Positions 14,447 through 14,578 of a stretch of 14,578 bases of DNA are shown one piece after another. The stretch comes from CAZGSG01 sp964528095 (GTDB lineage Bacteria; Bacteroidota; Bacteroidia; Chitinophagales; Chitinophagaceae): contig CAZGSG010000137.1 of the NCBI GenBank assembly GCA_964528095.1, forward strand, positions 1 to 14,578, in the 5' to 3' direction. The notes below the pieces were generated by a model that saw nothing but the letters and a program-made list of their open reading frames with translations, did no database searches and was not told the DNA's origin. A program made the translations under genes and the position numbers. How positions within the stretch are numbered: the stretch's first letter is position 1; each line of letters begins with the position of its first letter.

Positions 14447-14578
14447 GATTTCACACAGAGTATTTTAGAATAGCCATTTTGTTTCCATTAATACAACTTA
14501 AGTTCTATAATAGAGATTGAAGAATGTTCTTCTTGTTCCTGCATCACTAACTCAGCAATAGCTTTCACACAGAGCTAA
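14447..14578. repeat. Dispersed intergenic repeat, copy B (cut by window end)
   Basis: This stretch aligns with 7689-7823 along its whole length at roughly 85 percent identity by eye. It begins with an intact GATTTCACACAGAG (14447-14460), keeps the AACTTAAGTT palindrome and a shortened GAAGAA-TG-TTCTTC hairpin, and at 14555 enters the left arm of the inverted-repeat element (GCAATAGCTTTCACACAGAG, two differences from copy A). The rest of the element lies beyond the window. As in copy A, it lies downstream of a plus-strand gene. Confidence 0.8.

Overview
The window looks like a chromosomal segment of a Bacteroidota bacterium, most likely of the Chitinophagaceae/Sphingobacteriia type. The grounds are the start of a SusC/RagA-type TonB-dependent receptor, two proteins with C-terminal type IX secretion (T9SS) sorting domains, a LytTR response regulator, signal peptides ending in AQ, and promoter-like octamers fitting the Bacteroidota -7 consensus TAnnTTTG. 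Coding GC is moderate. No tRNA, rRNA, CRISPR array, transposase or phage gene was found.

Layout. 1-424 (-): N-terminal 141 residues of a SusC-like receptor, cut by the window edge. 839-3206 (+): a two-gene unit for secreted proteins, a predicted beta-helix protein followed by a T9SS-sorted protein with three tandem repeats, closed by a strong terminator. 3288-3768: degraded coding-like sequence. 3769-6035 (-): a LytTR response regulator lying downstream of an OmpA-domain outer-membrane/periplasmic protein, whose upstream region carries a LytTR-style pair of direct repeats. 6328-7128 (+): a periplasmic protein with a duplicated NTF2-like fold and a TTG start. 7296-7508 (+): a short protein of unknown function. 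7509-8129: a complex non-coding repeat. 8130-9830 (-): rmuC followed by an 81-residue protein, probably one operon. 10028-11032 (-): an AraC-family regulator. 11408-14347 (+): a 979-residue secreted FG-GAP protein with seven recognisable propeller blades and a T9SS sorting domain, then a strong terminator and a second copy of the repeat.

How the genes fit together. Most products act in the envelope or outside the cell: receptor, T9SS cargo, peptidoglycan-anchored OmpA protein, periplasmic NTF2-like protein. Two transcription regulators (LytTR and AraC) sit beside secreted or envelope genes. Only RmuC is a cytoplasmic DNA-maintenance protein. No metabolic pathway is encoded here.

The most unusual structure is the intergenic repeat at 7689-8053. 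It has a leading unit of about 110 bp followed by a 254-bp element bounded by perfect 38-bp inverted repeats and containing two internal hairpins with the same stem sequence. A diverged second copy starts at 14447 and runs off the window end. Both copies lie 3' of plus-strand genes, so this looks like a dispersed non-autonomous element or extragenic palindromic family. The second point of interest is the pair of 8-bp direct repeats, 21 bp apart, upstream of the OmpA gene next to the LytTR regulator.
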